Assembly (NCBI GenBank): GCA_001184405.1
Contig: LFMX01000004.1
Span: 62,001 to 126,000, forward strand
Direction: 5' to 3'
Source: Candidatus Burkholderia humilis
GTDB lineage: Bacteria > Pseudomonadota > Gammaproteobacteria > Burkholderiales > Burkholderiaceae
DNA: 64,000 nucleotides
Shown: piece after piece, positions 1-9,939 of the stretch
Layout: the number at the start of each line of letters is the position of its first letter
How positions within the stretch are numbered: the first letter of the stretch is position 1
Program-made: the position numbers and the translations under genes
Notes under the pieces: generated by a model
Told to the model about the DNA's origin: nothing
The model's input: the letters and a program-made list of their open reading frames with translations, nothing else
Databases searched by the model: none

Positions 1-1280
1 CAATCTCGCGCCCGCCGATCTGCCCAAGGAATTGGGGCGTTTCGATCTGCCTATCGCGCTGGGCATTCTCGCCGCGCGCGGGCAAGTTCCGGCTGAATCG
101 CTGGAGCATCGCGAGTTTGCGGGCGAGTTGTCGCTCACCGGCGCGCTACGTCCGATGCGCGGCGCCTTTGCGATGGTCTGTGGCGCCGCGCGCCAATACG
201 CCAATGCCGACCGCGTGCCCGAGATCTACGTGCCGCTCGCGAGCGCCGCCGAGGCCGCCCTGGTGTCGGGCATCGACGTATTCGGTGCGCCGGATTTGCC
301 CACGCTGTACGCGCCTCATGCCGGTGCATGCCGTCACGCTCGACGTCTCCCGCAACGCGCCCCAACCCGATCTCGCCGATGTCATCGGCCATCCGGCGGC
401 GCGGCGCGCGCTCGAAGTCGCGGCGCCGGGCGGTCATCATCTTCTGATGATCGGTCCGCCCGGCGCGGGCAAATCGATGCTCGCCGCGCGCTTGCCGAGC
501 CTCCTTCCGCCGATGACGAAGCGCTCGCGTCCGCCGCGATTCTTTCGGCGAGTTCGATCGGCTTTACGCAGTCGCAATGGCGCCAGCGGCCGTTTCGCAC
601 GCCGCATCATTCGTCGAGTTCGGTGGCGCTGGTCGGCGGGCGCAATCCGCCGCAGCCGGGCGAAATCACGCTCGCGCATCTGAGCGTCTTATTTCTCGAT
701 GAACTGCCCGAATTCTATCGCAAAGTGTTCGAAACGCTGCGCGAACCGCTCGAAGCGGGCCGCGCAGCAAGCGGATTTTCCCGCCGCTTGCCAGCTCGTC
801 GCGGCGATGAGCCCGTGTCCGTGCGGCTGGCGCGGCGATCCGTCCGGCCGATGCCGCTACTCGCCCGACATCGCGACGCGCTATCTGCGCAAGCTGTCCG
901 GACCGCTGATGGACCGCATCGATATTCAGATCGAACTCGCGCTCACGCCCGCCGAGTTGTCCGCGCGCGATGCGAAGCGCGGCGAATCCAGCGCGGCGGT
1001 GGCCGAACGCGTCGCGGCGGCGCGCGACATCCAGTTGAAGCGCCATGGCAAGGCCAACCGCGAACTCGATGGCCGCGAGGCCGACGACGTCTGCCGTCTC
1101 GATGCCGACGGCGAAGCGCTGTTGAGGTCCGCCGGCGAGCGCTTCGGCTGGTCGGCGCGCGGACACTATCGCGTGTTGAAAGTGGTGCGCACGATCGCCG
1201 ATCTCGCTGCCGCTGATGCTCCGAGCGCCACGCACGTAGCAGAAGCCGTGCAATACCGGCGGGCGCTGTCGATTGCATGA
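1..1280 (+). pseudogene. ComM/YifB-like Mg-chelatase-family AAA+ ATPase, frameshifted and 5'-truncated by the window
   Basis: The family (ComM/YifB) comprises hexameric AAA+ helicase-like ATPases used in branch migration during natural transformation. The sequence aligns with the family only if the frame changes several times, near 310, 510 and 780. Visible parts in order: the N-terminal Lon-like segment ([14 protein letters not shown]), Walker [10 protein letters not shown] around 450-480, the FRTPHHSSS stretch near 595-620, Walker [11 protein letters not shown] around 685-715, the SPCPCG zinc-like motif near 810, and the Mg-chelatase C-terminal domain ending ALSIA at 1280. The 5' end lies outside the window. 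With at least three frame changes no full-length ATPase can be made, so I call it a pseudogene. Confidence 0.85.
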
Positions 1281-1656
1281 GCGCGCTCAAGGCCGGGCGC
1301 GAGCAATGCTCCGCGAAATAATGCCTGTCAAGACTTGACTTATACACATCGAGCCGATCCGGCGCGGTTTTTTGTGCTACTTGGAGCACCGTTTCCGGTC
1401 ATTTCGCAGACCATTGATTTTATTGAACTATTTAACTTGCCGTTTCGTGAGGCAAATTAAGGTAAACCGCATGGATCGGGCATTTGCGCGTTGCCGCACA
1501 TTTCTTTTCCACATAGTTATCCACAGACACTGTGGATAGACGAAAAAGTCCAGACAAATCCACGAGTTAACTTTGAAACTTGCGAGAAAACTTTCAGTTT
1601 TCAGCGCTGCCTAAGACGCGTATTAAGTAATATTTTAATTAATTTGAGGGTTCACT
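1281..1656. other. Intergenic spacer with three DnaA-box-like sites and an AT-rich tract
   Basis: There is no gene here. TTATACACA lies at 1340-1348 and TTATCCACA at 1517-1525. An inverted near-match (TGTGGATAG) at 1531-1539 is only 5 nt from the second. An AT-rich run follows at about 1619-1645. All sites match the DnaA box consensus TTWTNCACA or differ by one base. The layout resembles a minor DnaA-binding or origin-like region. It may instead be a regulatory spacer, since no dnaA, dnaN, parA or repA gene is beside it. Confidence 0.4.
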
Positions 1657-2175
1657 CTAAAACAGCTTGAAGGACGTGAAGAACTGATCGGCTTGTTCGG
1701 CGGGCGGCGATTTGTCTGACACGATCGCTAGTTGATAGACATGCGCGCCCTTTGCCACAAAGCGCGCGTGAGTGGTGCGCGACTCGCGCTTCTCGCAGCT
1801 TCGACCTTCGACGATCATCTCGCTTCCCGGCACGCGGCCGTCCGCCGCCAGTTCGATTTGCGTCACGCGCGCATCGGGCTGGGCGTTCACATTGTGCGCG
1901 AGCCCTTGTTGGAGATAGTCGAGCGCCGCGCGCTGCAGTGCCTGATCGGCGCTCGGCAGCACGACGGTGCCGACCGCGAAAACGGCGTCGTTGGCTTCGG
2001 CGGTCTGCATGCGCATGGTCATCGGCTGGCCGGCGATTTTGATCTTGCGCTCCGCCGCGCGCGGTTTCGCGGGCAGCGTGACTTCGTAACCATCGTCGTT
2101 ATTCATGATGGTGCGCCAGTCGTAGGCGGGCAAGCACGCGATCAGCGCGCACAGTACGGAAGAAATTCGATTCAT
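1657..2175 (-). CDS. Hypothetical exported protein, possible lipoprotein
   Basis: The intact 172-residue frame starts MNRISSVLCALIAC, a short basic and hydrophobic leader ending in LIAC. That fits a lipobox, with Cys at about residue 14. The body is hydrophilic with no recognised catalytic motif (KPRAAERKIKIAGQPM, SCEKRESRTTHARFV). It is divergent from the tlpA-like gene at 2341, with about 165 nt between starts for two promoters. I do not recognise a family with known function. Its survival among broken genes argues that it is expressed. Confidence 0.6.
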   Translation of the reverse strand: MNRISSVLCALIACLPAYDWRTIMNNDDGYEVTLPAKPRAAERKIKIAGQPMTMRMQTAEANDAVFAVGTVVLPSADQALQRAALDYLQQGLAHNVNAQPDARVTQIELAADGRVPGSEMIVEGRSCEKRESRTTHARFVAKGAHVYQLAIVSDKSPPAEQADQFFTSFKLF

Positions 2176-2340
2176 GAGTGGACCACGGCGGGAAAACCAT
2201 CATTATCACGCTGCGATACCGGGCTTATCGGCCCGTCATGACTCCATCTTGAAAACGGCGCTAAAATACGCAGCATTTTCCGTGCGGTTGCGCCGGCTCC
2301 GGCGTCAGCATCAGCGATTCGCAGAATTCCGAGGTTTTCC

Positions 2341-2880
2341 ATGTTCCAAGCTACGCAAAACAGTCCGAAAAGCGGCAAAGGTCCGCTGCGCTATATCGCG
2401 ATGGCGCTGGTCGTGGGCGTGATCGCCGGCACGGGCTACTTCGCTTTCGGCGGCCAGCAAAAAGCGCCGGAAGCGACTTTCACGCTGCTATCGGGACAAA
2501 AGATTTCGACGGGTAGCGATCTGAAGGGCAAGGTTTATCTCGTCAATTTCTGGGCGACGAGCTGCGAAACCTGCATGAAGGAAATGCCCCAGATGATCAA
2601 CACGTACAACAAGTTCAAGGGCCGCGGCCTGGAATTCGTCGCGGTCGCGATGAACTACGACGCGCCGATGTACGTCAACAATTACGCACAATCGCGCAAC
2701 CTGCCGTTCAAGGTCGCGATGGATGACGGCAGCGCCGCCAAGCAATTCGGCAATGTGCAACTGACGCCGACGACCTTCGTCATCGACAAGGACGGGAAGA
2801 TTTTGAAGCGCTATGTTGGTGAGCCAACGTTCGCGGAACTGGATCAATTGCTCGACAAGGCGCTGGGTTCGGCGGCCTGA
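2341..2880 (+). CDS. TlpA/ResA-like membrane-anchored thioredoxin
   Basis: This 179-residue protein has one N-terminal membrane segment (about residues 19-36) and a periplasmic thioredoxin fold. The active site is CETC in the context NFWATSCETCMKEMP, and the cis-proline region is TPTTFVIDKDG. TlpA-family proteins reduce disulfides in the periplasm, often for cytochrome c or cytochrome oxidase assembly. The gene is intact with an ATG start. It ends just before a strong hairpin terminator shared with the convergent regulator gene. Length is normal for the family. The actual substrate cannot be told from the sequence. Confidence 0.85.
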   Translation: MFQATQNSPKSGKGPLRYIAMALVVGVIAGTGYFAFGGQQKAPEATFTLLSGQKISTGSDLKGKVYLVNFWATSCETCMKEMPQMINTYNKFKGRGLEFVAVAMNYDAPMYVNNYAQSRNLPFKVAMDDGSAAKQFGNVQLTPTTFVIDKDGKILKRYVGEPTFAELDQLLDKALGSAA

Positions 2881-2887
2881 GCATTTC

Positions 2888-2940
2888 CGTCCTGAAACGA
2901 AAACGCCCGCTGTTTTAGCGGGCGTTTTCGTTTCAGGACG
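2888..2940. terminator. Long perfect hairpin, bidirectional terminator
   Basis: A 24-bp perfect stem (2888-2911 with 2917-2940) surrounds a 5-nt loop. It has T-rich or A-rich segments inside each arm. It lies between the convergent tlpA-like gene and the DctD-like gene and could end transcription from both sides. It overlaps the last codons of the DctD-like gene. Confidence 0.85.
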
Positions 2941-4252
2941 ATTCGCCTTTCACGGCGATACCATACCGCTTGATCTTCTCGTACAACGTCGCCTTGCCGA
3001 GCTGCAGGCGATCCGCCGCCACCGCGACTGCGCCGCCGCCTGCTCCAGCGTCTGTGCAATCATCGCGCGCTCGAATTGCTCGGTGCGCTCTTTGAGCGGC
3101 TGCGTCGAAGTATCCAGCGCGGCGGCGTTATCGAGAATGCCGAGCACCATGCGATCCGCCGCGTTGCGCAACTCGCACGTTGCCGGGCCAGTCGCACTGC
3201 ATCAGTTCGGAACGCTGACGGTCGGTGATCAGCGGCGCGGGGCGCTCATAGCGCACGGCGGCATCGAGCAGAAAATGTTCGAAAAGCGGCAGGTGTCCTC
3301 GCGACGCTCGTTGAGCGGCGGCAGCGTGATCATCACCACGTTCAGCCGATACAGCAAGTCGCTGCCGGAACGTGCCGTCTGCGACAAGTTCCTTCATGTC
3401 GCCCTTCGCCGCCGCGACGACGCGCAGATTCGCGCGCACCGGCTGATTCGAGCCAAGCCGTTCCAGCACGCCGTCCTGCAACACGCGCAGCAGCTTCACC
3501 TGAAGCGACAATGGCATGCTCTCGATTTCATCGAGAAACAGCGTGCCGCCCGATGCGGCTTCCAGCCGTCCGACGCGCTTTTTCTGCGCGCCGGTGAACG
3601 CGCCGGCTTCGTAGCCGAACATTTCCGACTCGAACATCTGCTCGGCAACGCGCCGCAATTCACCGCGATAAACGGCTTGTCGCGATGCGGCGGCTCGTGC
3701 AGACTGCGCGCGATCAGCTCCTTGCCTGCGCCGGTATCGCCGTTGATGAACACGGACGCATCGGTCAGCGCGACGTTCGCGATCAGCGCACGCACCTGTT
3801 CGATCGCCGGACTGCGCCCGATGATGCGACTCTGCCCCGCGCCTGCTAGCTCGCGCCGCAGCGCCTGATTTTCGAGCACGAGCTTGCGGCGTTCGAGCGC
3901 GCGACGCACGGCTTCGATCAATCGTTCCGATGCAAACGGCTTTTCGATGAAGTCGTACGCGCCGTCGCGCATTGCCTGAACGGCCATCAAAATATCGCCG
4001 TGGCCGGTGACGAGAATCACCGGCACTTCCGGCGCGCGCTCGCGGCACTGCGCGAGCAAATCGAGACCGCTTGCGCCCGGCAAGCGAATGTCGCTGACAA
4101 TCACGCCGGGAAAGCTCGCATCGATCGCGCGCGGCAGATTCGACGCTGCCGTGGCCGCTCACATCGAAACCCGCGAGTTGCAGACTTTGCACGCTCGCGC
4201 GGCGCACGAGTTCATCGTCTTCGATAAAGATCATCTGCAAACCGGTGCTCAT
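2933..4252 (-). pseudogene. DctD-like sigma54-dependent response regulator, frameshifted
   Basis: Domains can be followed in order only by switching frames. The receiver domain starts MSTGLQMIFIEDDELVRRA with the phosphoacceptor region IVSDIRLPG and a VTGHGD loop. The AAA+ sigma54-interaction domain has Walker A NGDTGAGKELIA, the sigma54 GAFTGA loop and Walker B GGTLFLDEIE. The Fis-type helix-turn-helix ends GIAVKGESS at 2933. Frame changes occur near 4100, 3660, 3370 and 3050-3170. The family activates sigma54 promoters, classically for C4-dicarboxylate uptake. It is followed upstream by the remnant of its sensor kinase. Confidence 0.85.
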
Positions 4253-4721
4253 GTGTTGCTCCAAACTTGATTACGCGCCGCAAGCTCAGCACGAATTCCG
4301 CGCCGTGCGAATGATCGGCGTCGGCCTGCGTGCCGCCTTCCGGCCCGTCCGCGACGATCGGCGCCTCGCGATTGCGCGCGACGAGCGTGCCGCCGTAATC
4401 GCGCGCAATCGCCGATGAAATCGCCAGCCCGAGGCCCAGTCCGTGGCCCATTTCCTTCGTCGTGAAAAACGGCTCGAAGAAGCGCGGCAACGCATCGGCG
4501 GGAATGCCCGGTCCATTGTCGCGCACCGTCAATTCGATGACGTCCGCCCGCGCATCCAGCTCGATCACGATGCGCGGCCGGTCGCACGACGCGACCGCAT
4601 CGAGCGCGTTGCCGACCAGATTGATCAACACCTGTTCGAGCCGCAAATCCTCGCAGCGCACGAAGATGGGCGCGACATCGCCGTTGAGTTCGGGCGCGAC
4701 ATCGACAATGACGTTTTTCAT
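4249..4721 (-). pseudogene. C-terminal HATPase fragment of a DctB-like sensor histidine kinase
   Basis: Only the ATP-binding half remains. It holds the N box (EQVLINLVGNALDA), G1 (DNGPGIP), F box (FFEPFFTTKEMG) and G2 (GLGLGLAIS). The sensor, membrane segments and phosphoacceptor His are missing. Homology stops at about 4721, just before the integrase region begins, so island insertion or deletion removed the 5' part. It lies in the usual DctB-DctD order with the regulator gene downstream, and cannot work as a kinase. Confidence 0.8.
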
Positions 4722-4837
4722 TTCAGTATGACTCCCGCATCGACATTCGCCTGACTACGCTATGGTCCGCGATACAGCAGGTTTATCAAGGGCTTGAGTG
4801 AGGTCAGCATATGCCGCCGGTACTTTACGAAACTCGA

Positions 4838-4883
4838 CCCGGTTTCCCATCTGGTGGCCCCCATAGGGCTCCTGGGAACCGGG
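4838..4883. repeat. Inverted repeat upstream of the integrase
   Basis: Arms 4838-4849 and 4873-4883 (CCCGGTTTCCCA / TGGGAACCGGG) are complementary with one bulged base. It lies about 20 nt upstream of the integrase start, where phage or island integrases often have att-core or arm-type binding sites or a hairpin. No second att copy was found in the window. Confidence 0.3.
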
Positions 4884-4901
4884 CCTTTCTGGAGAGTCAT
4901 C

Positions 4902-6094
4902 ATGGCAAAAATCAAGCTCACCAAGTCTGCGGTCGATGCGGCTCAAGCCACAGCGCAGGTCATCGAACTCCGCGACGCTCTGGTGCCCGGCTTCCTATGC
5001 AAGATTACCCCAGCGGGGCGCATGTTTATGCTCCAGTACCGGACAAACGCCGGGGAGCGGCGCAAGCCCGCGTTGGGCCAATATGGGTGACCGTTGAACA
5101 GGCACGATCGCTTGCGCAGGAATGGCTGGCTCAGGTGCGCCGGGGTGGCGACCCCGCCGCAGACAAGGCGGCGGCGCGCAAGGCCCCCACGGTCAAAGAA
5201 TTGTGCACCAAATTCATGGAGGATTATTCCAGGCAGCGTAACAAGCCCAGCACCCAGGCTGGGTATCAGAGCGTAGTCGATCGCAATATCGTTCCGATGA
5301 TTGGCCGGATGAAGGTCCAGGACGTAAAGCGCCCGGACATCGCGACGATGATGAAGCAGATGGCCCATAAGCCCGCCGATGCGAATCGCACCTTCAGTGT
5401 CATGCGTCGCATATTCAATCTTGCCGAGATTTAGGGCTTCCGCCCGGACGAGACCAACCCGTGTAGGCACGTTCCGATGTTCCCTAACAGGCGCGCGACC
5501 CACCTGATCAGCGACGAGGACATGGGCAAATTGTTTCGGCAGTTGGATCGGATTGAGGCCGAGCAATTGGAGAACTATGTCATTCCACTGGCGATTCGGC
5601 TGCAGTTTGAATTTGCCGCGCGCCGTTCCGAAATCGTCGCGCTTGAATGGGATTGGGTCGATCTGGAGAACCGCCGCGTGGTCTGGCCAGACAGCAAGAC
5701 CGGTGGCATGTCCAAGCCCATGAGCGAGGAAGCCTGGCGATTGCTTTCGACAGCCCCCAGGCGGGAAGACAATCCGTATGTGCTCCCATCCCCGCGCTAT
5801 CCGGAAAAGCATCTGACCACAGGTGAGTATTATGGCGGCTGGACGCGCGCACTCAAAGCCGCCGGTGCGACGCATGTGAGAACCCATGGTATCCGCCACC
5901 GTTCGGCGACCGACATTGCCAATTCCGGCATCCCGGTCAAAGTCGGCATGGCGCCGACGGCGCACAAGACCGTGGCGATGTTCATACGCTAGTGCACACC
6001 GAAGATGATCCCCGTACGCAAGGCCGCCGAACTGGTGGCGAACCGGCGTAAGAAAATTACCGGGACTTCGCGTTCCGCAGAGGGAGTCGTATGA
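4902..6094 (+). pseudogene. P4-type tyrosine recombinase (island integrase), inactivated including its catalytic Tyr
   Basis: The start MAKIKLTKSAVDAA with a GGAGAG ribosome site is typical of P4-like integrases. There is one frame change near 5090. An in-frame TAG at 5432-5434 replaces the Trp usual after FNLAE. The catalytic domain continues in the same frame with ARRSEIVALEW (first Arg) and HGIRHR (His..Arg box). A second TAG at 5990-5992 stands exactly where the nucleophilic Tyr is expected (MFIR-stop-VHTEDDP). One more frame change follows and the last residues overlap the next gene by ATGA. It can no longer recombine DNA. It marks the edge of a former genomic island whose entry truncated the dctB-like gene. 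Confidence 0.88.
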
Positions 6095-7219
6095 CCAAAA
6101 AGACGCTTTCGGTGGTGGCGAAAACCAGCGTCGCGCCAGCCGGATATGTGGGCATCCACAGCGACATTGTCGAACTGCTTGACACTGCGCTGATGACGGC
6201 GAGCTATTGGCAAATCAGTCGCCGCATCGTGGAGGCCGAGCAACGGGGTAAGCGTCGCGCGGGATACGGTGAACAGTTGATCGAACGACTGGCAACCGAT
6301 CTCACCCAGCGTTTCGGTCGCGGGTTCAGCCGTCAGAATTTGCAACAGATGCGATCATTTTTTCTGACTTGGGCCAATTCGCCAGACAGTGTCTGGCGAA
6401 TTGGCCCAAGCACCATCGGAAGGACGCTCCCTAGCACCAGCGCAACGTTGGCAGCTCGATCATCTGGCGCAGTTCTTCACGTTACCGTGGTCGGCCTACG
6501 TGCGGCTGCTGTCAGTCAAGGACGATCATGCCCGCCAGTTCTACGAGGCCGAAGCGCTGCGCGGCGGGTGGAGCGTGCGCCAGCTCGATCAGCAAATCAA
6601 CAGTCAGTTCTACGAGCGCACGGCATTGTCGAAGAACAAGGCGGCGATGCTGGTCAAAGATGCGATGCCGCAGCCGGCAGATGCCATCACTCCCGACGAG
6701 GCGATCAAAGACCCGTACGTGCTGGAGTTCCTGGATCTCAAGGACGAATATTCCGAGTCCGACCTCGAACAAGCCTCGATACGGCGGCTGGAGGATTTCC
6801 TGCTCGAACTCGGTGACGGTTTCACCTTCGTCGGGCGGCAACGGCGGCTTCGCATCGACCAGACCTGGTATCGCGTCGATCTGCTGTTCTTTCATCGTCG
6901 GTTGCGATACCTGGTCATCATCGACTTGAAGCTTGGAGCACTCACCCATGCGGACGTGGGCCAAATGCACCTGTACTGCAACTATGCTAAGGAACATTGG
7001 ACCTTCGACGATGAGAATCCGCCCGTGGGCCTCATCCTCTGTGCCGACAAGAGCTATGCTTTGGCGCGTTATGCGCTGGAAGGTTTGCCGAGCAAAGTGA
7101 TGGCCGCCAGCTACAGGATGGTGTTGCCGGATGTCGAAGTGCTGCAAAACGAGCTGGAGAATACGCGACGTCTGCTTGAATCTCGTGGGCCGAAGCATAT
7201 CAAAACGCGCAAACGATAA
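6091..7219 (+). pseudogene. DUF1016/YhcG-family PDDEXK nuclease, frameshifted
   Basis: The N-terminal DUF1016 helical domain (SDIVELLDTALMTASYWQISRRIVE, here quoted only as position 6160-6235) is in one frame. The remainder is in another (SAYVRLLSVKDDHARQFYE; YVLEFLDLKDEYSE). The catalytic PD-(D/E)XK-like core is visible as YRVDLLFFHRR and YLVIIDLKLG. The frame break coincides with a perfect 21-bp palindrome at 6368-6410. The family is found on mobile islands and suspected to be restriction-like or Holliday-junction nucleases. The start overlaps the integrase stop. The C-terminal part alone is open from 6389 (ATG), so a truncated product is possible. Confidence 0.8.
6368..6410. repeat. Perfect 21-bp palindrome with 1-nt spacer inside the nuclease gene
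   Basis: Arms 6368-6388 and 6390-6410 are exact reverse complements around a single G. The arm reads CTTGGGCCAATTCGCC plus five more bases. It sits where the reading frame of the DUF1016 gene breaks, as expected if one arm was copied from the other by template switching. Confidence 0.9.
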
Positions 7220-7802
7220 CTGGGGCTGCCGGTGTGATGCTGCATCATACGGCCGATGACTGCCTGACTCTGGCCGCTGTCGTTCGTTTGTAAGTTTCGA
7301 CAGGTCATCGAGCTTACCTGCCATCCCTTTGTGGGCGTCCCCGGCCGAGAATTGGTCGGTCGCGCTGTCGTGCTGCGCATCGAGCCTCGCTATGCGAGTC
7401 TCGCCCCCTGTGGGCTTCCATCGCTGACGCCTCCGGCCCGGCTTCCTGATCCGGGCCTGCGCGCTTCGCTTGCCTGGGGTCCGCGCCGTCAGCCATGTGC
7501 TTGTCCCGCCGTTTTCTCCTGACTTCATCACCTTGTCCGCGACTGTAGCCCACGGCCGGAGGCCGTCAAGGCGCGCCGGGCCGTGTCCTCGGCTGCGCCT
7601 GCGGGCCGCACCAACCCGGCGCTTCTCTCCTTGACGCCCCCGACCGCGCGCTCCGGCCGTCGCGGGCGATGAACTCAGGAAAACGGTGGCAACGAGACCG
7701 GCCCAGGGCCTCCGCGTCGACCCCATCGGAAAGCCGAAAGGCGGGCTTCGAATCTAGGAATCCGGTGGCGGTTTTTTCGACAGCCAATCTTGGAGAAAGA
7801 CC
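7220..7802. other. Island intergenic region without a supported gene
   Basis: This is GC-rich sequence between the nuclease and DUF932 genes. Several open frames run through it on both strands but none has a family signature or plausible start. A ribosome-site-like stretch (GGAGAAAGACC) immediately precedes the next gene. It probably holds the promoter of the DUF932 gene. Confidence 0.4.
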
Positions 7803-8237
7803 ATGCAACTTGCCTCCCGCTTCGCATCTCAATCCCCGGTCCTGCGTGCCAACTATCCCTTATCGGACGATGAAATCCGCACCGTGGCCCCTTCGATCTT
7901 CACTGCGTCTCCGCACGAAAACCGCTCTGATCGCTACAGCTACATTCCCACCGCTGCCGTCCTGACGGAACTGCGCAAAGAAAGCTTTCAGCCCTTCATG
8001 GTCGCGCAGACGCGCGTGCGGCACGAGGATCGCCGTGATTACGATCCGGCTGCGCCATCCGAGCCAGATCAACGACGCCGAGGCTAATGAGATCGTGCTG
8101 CTCAATTCCCACGACGGGACCAGCAATTATCAGCTTCTGGCAGGTCTGCTGCGCTTCGTCTGCCAGAACGGACTGGTGTTTGGCGACACCGTGGCGGACG
8201 TGCGCGTGCCCTATAAGGGCGACGTTGCAGGCCATGT
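7803..8237 (+). pseudogene. DUF932 phage/plasmid-like protein, truncated by IS66
   Basis: The N-terminal part (MQLASRFASQSPVLRANYPL) has the strong preceding ribosome site GGAGAAAG. A frame change near 8035 separates it from SQINDAEANEIVLLNSHDG and FVCQNGLVFGDTVADVRVPYKG, the conserved core of DUF932 proteins on plasmids and integrative elements. Homology stops exactly at the IS66 terminal repeat (GTAAGCG, 8238). The function of the family is unknown. Confidence 0.8.
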
Positions 8238-8600
8238 GTAAGCGCTCAATTTCCCCCACTGGGGGTATCAAGCGGCGTTGGCGAGCTCGGTAGCGATCTG
8301 CTCAGCGCGAGCTTTGGCCCAGTTGGCAGGGAACAAATCATCAATGCGCTCGCCGTCTGCGCGGCTGACCAGCTGTGGGAAGATGTCGGTTAGATAGGCG
8401 GTCGGGTTGACGTCATTGAGCTTGCAGGTCTCGACAAGGCTCGTAATCGCGGCCCAGTTTTCGGCGCCGAGTTCATGGCCTGCGAAAAGGGCATTCTTTC
8501 TCTGCAGGGCAACCGGCCGCATGCTGCGCTCGGCGAAATTGTTATGTGTGCCTTGCAAGGGCACGTTCGACTTATCGGTGCAAATTCGACCCGGCTAACT
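8238..8600 (-). mobile_element. IS66 fragment: C-terminal part of the TnpC transposase
   Basis: The IS66-type end GTAAGCGCTC starts at 8238. The minus strand then encodes the end of TnpC (NNFAERSMRPVALQRKNALFAGHE; AAITSLVETCKLNDVNPTAY), stopping at 8268. The N-terminal two-thirds of TnpC, and TnpA and TnpB, are absent. This copy differs in sequence from the IS66 at 49.7-51.1 kb. Confidence 0.85.
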
Positions 8601-8690
8601 CTCGCTCCGGCCGGAAGCACAAGGAGCGGTCCAGGAGGCAACGAGTGGGCTGAAGCGTAGCCCCCTTCCTTTCGGAAGAGCGCCCCCTAA

Positions 8691-8724
8691 GAACCGTACG
8701 TGCGAGTTTCCCCGCATACGGCTC
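8691..8724 (-). ncRNA. Group II intron domain V
   Basis: This 34-nt hairpin reads GAGCCGTATGCGGGGAAACT and then returns to GTTC on the minus strand. It has the length, terminal loop and two-base bulge layout of catalytic domain V. The following hairpin (GGCGCTCTTCCGAAAGGAAG) would be domain VI. Confidence 0.75.
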
Positions 8725-8744
8725 AAGCCTTACCGAAGTCCTTA

Positions 8745-9939
8745 CTATTGCAGGGCCGGCTTAGTCACCGCAATATTACCAGCGTGCACCTGCTGGTGGC
8801 AGTTAGGATGAAGCAATACACGGTTGGAGAGAGCGTCTGACCCGCCAAGCATCCGGTACTCTAGATGATGGTCATGCCATCCGGTCTCGTCCGTCAGAGC
8901 ACAGCCACAATGTGCGCAGAGACCTCCTTGCGAGAGATACAACGTTGCCCACTGCCGCCGGTAGCGCATCGAGTTGCCATGCGTCCCTGACGTAACTCTT
9001 CGCCGTACTGTTTTCCCACATGGGGTCAAAGGGGTTGTAGGCACCCTTGACCTTGTTGTGTCGCCGGATCTCTGTACCAGACAAGTCGTACAGATCCAAC
9101 AGACCCATACTGCCATCGCTTTGTGGCACTGGGATCGCAAAAACCCAATTTCGAGTGCCGAGGGCATGGAAATACTTCTTCCGCACCCATTCGACGCCCT
9201 TGTTGGGGTGTCTGCGTTTCGACCACCGCCAGAGTCGTCTGAAAATCAGGTACTCCATGCTGTGCCTGCTTGGCTACTACAGGGCTGTGATACTGCGCCC
9301 AGCCACGTAGCATCGGATTCAGCAGGTCGATCAACTCTCCCGCCTCACCGTTTTGTTGTTGCTGATCGCTTCCGCAACCTTCCGGTAGAACGCTTACGCG
9401 TTTTTCTTACTCGACTTGATGAGTAGTTTTCCCAAGTACTTACGAAAATTCCACCCAAGGAAGTCGAAGCCAACATCAATGTGAGTGATCCGAGTTTTCT
9501 CCTCCGATAGTTGCAAACCCCGAACAGCGAGGAATGCTTCAATCCAAGGCCTGACTACGTTCGCCAGCGTCTCTTTCGAGTCACCGGTTATAACGAAGTC
9601 GTCCGCGTAGCGCACTACATTTACCTTCAGCTTCTTCGTCTTCGTGCGCCCAAATCGCTCCTCTAAGTGAGCAAGAAGGTCGCACTCCTGGTTTTGCGTA
9701 ACACGTCGTACCCGCTACAGCTTTGCGGACAACGTGCGGGTCAACAGCCGTTGCAGGGCTTTCACCCTACGCCAGTCGCCTTCCCGCGTCGCCTTCGCAA
9801 TTCGAATCTGCATCCCTCTCACGTTCCGTTCAACCCGACGCCAATCTACCGCGTGCCAGTTGTCCGGCGCGTGTGAAAGCGCAGGCCCAGTCTTCCGACT
9901 AGAATCTTGAGCAGTTGCTCCCCGGGACTCGCGCCCCAT
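8745..9939 (-). pseudogene. Group II intron reverse transcriptase/maturase with HNH domain, broken
   Basis: Read on the minus strand. The N-terminal segment (HAVDWRRVERNVRGMQIRIAKA) ends with a stop near 9715. It then jumps to RYADDFVITGDS, the RT active-site YADD box (9594-9615), so most of the finger/palm domain is deleted. Next come DFLGWNFRKYLGKLL, the maturase segment NPMLRGWAQYHSPVVAKQA, WSKRRHPNKGVEWVRKKYF, and an HNH nuclease with GLCAHCGCALTDE and HHLEYRMLGG, ending at 8745. At least four frame changes are needed, so no active protein is possible. Confidence 0.85.

Noticed and set aside
2813-3868. Long plus-strand open frame of about 350 codons
   Set aside because: It lies antisense to the DctD-like regulator, whose motifs are clear. 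The frame has no family signature and is a GC-rich shadow.
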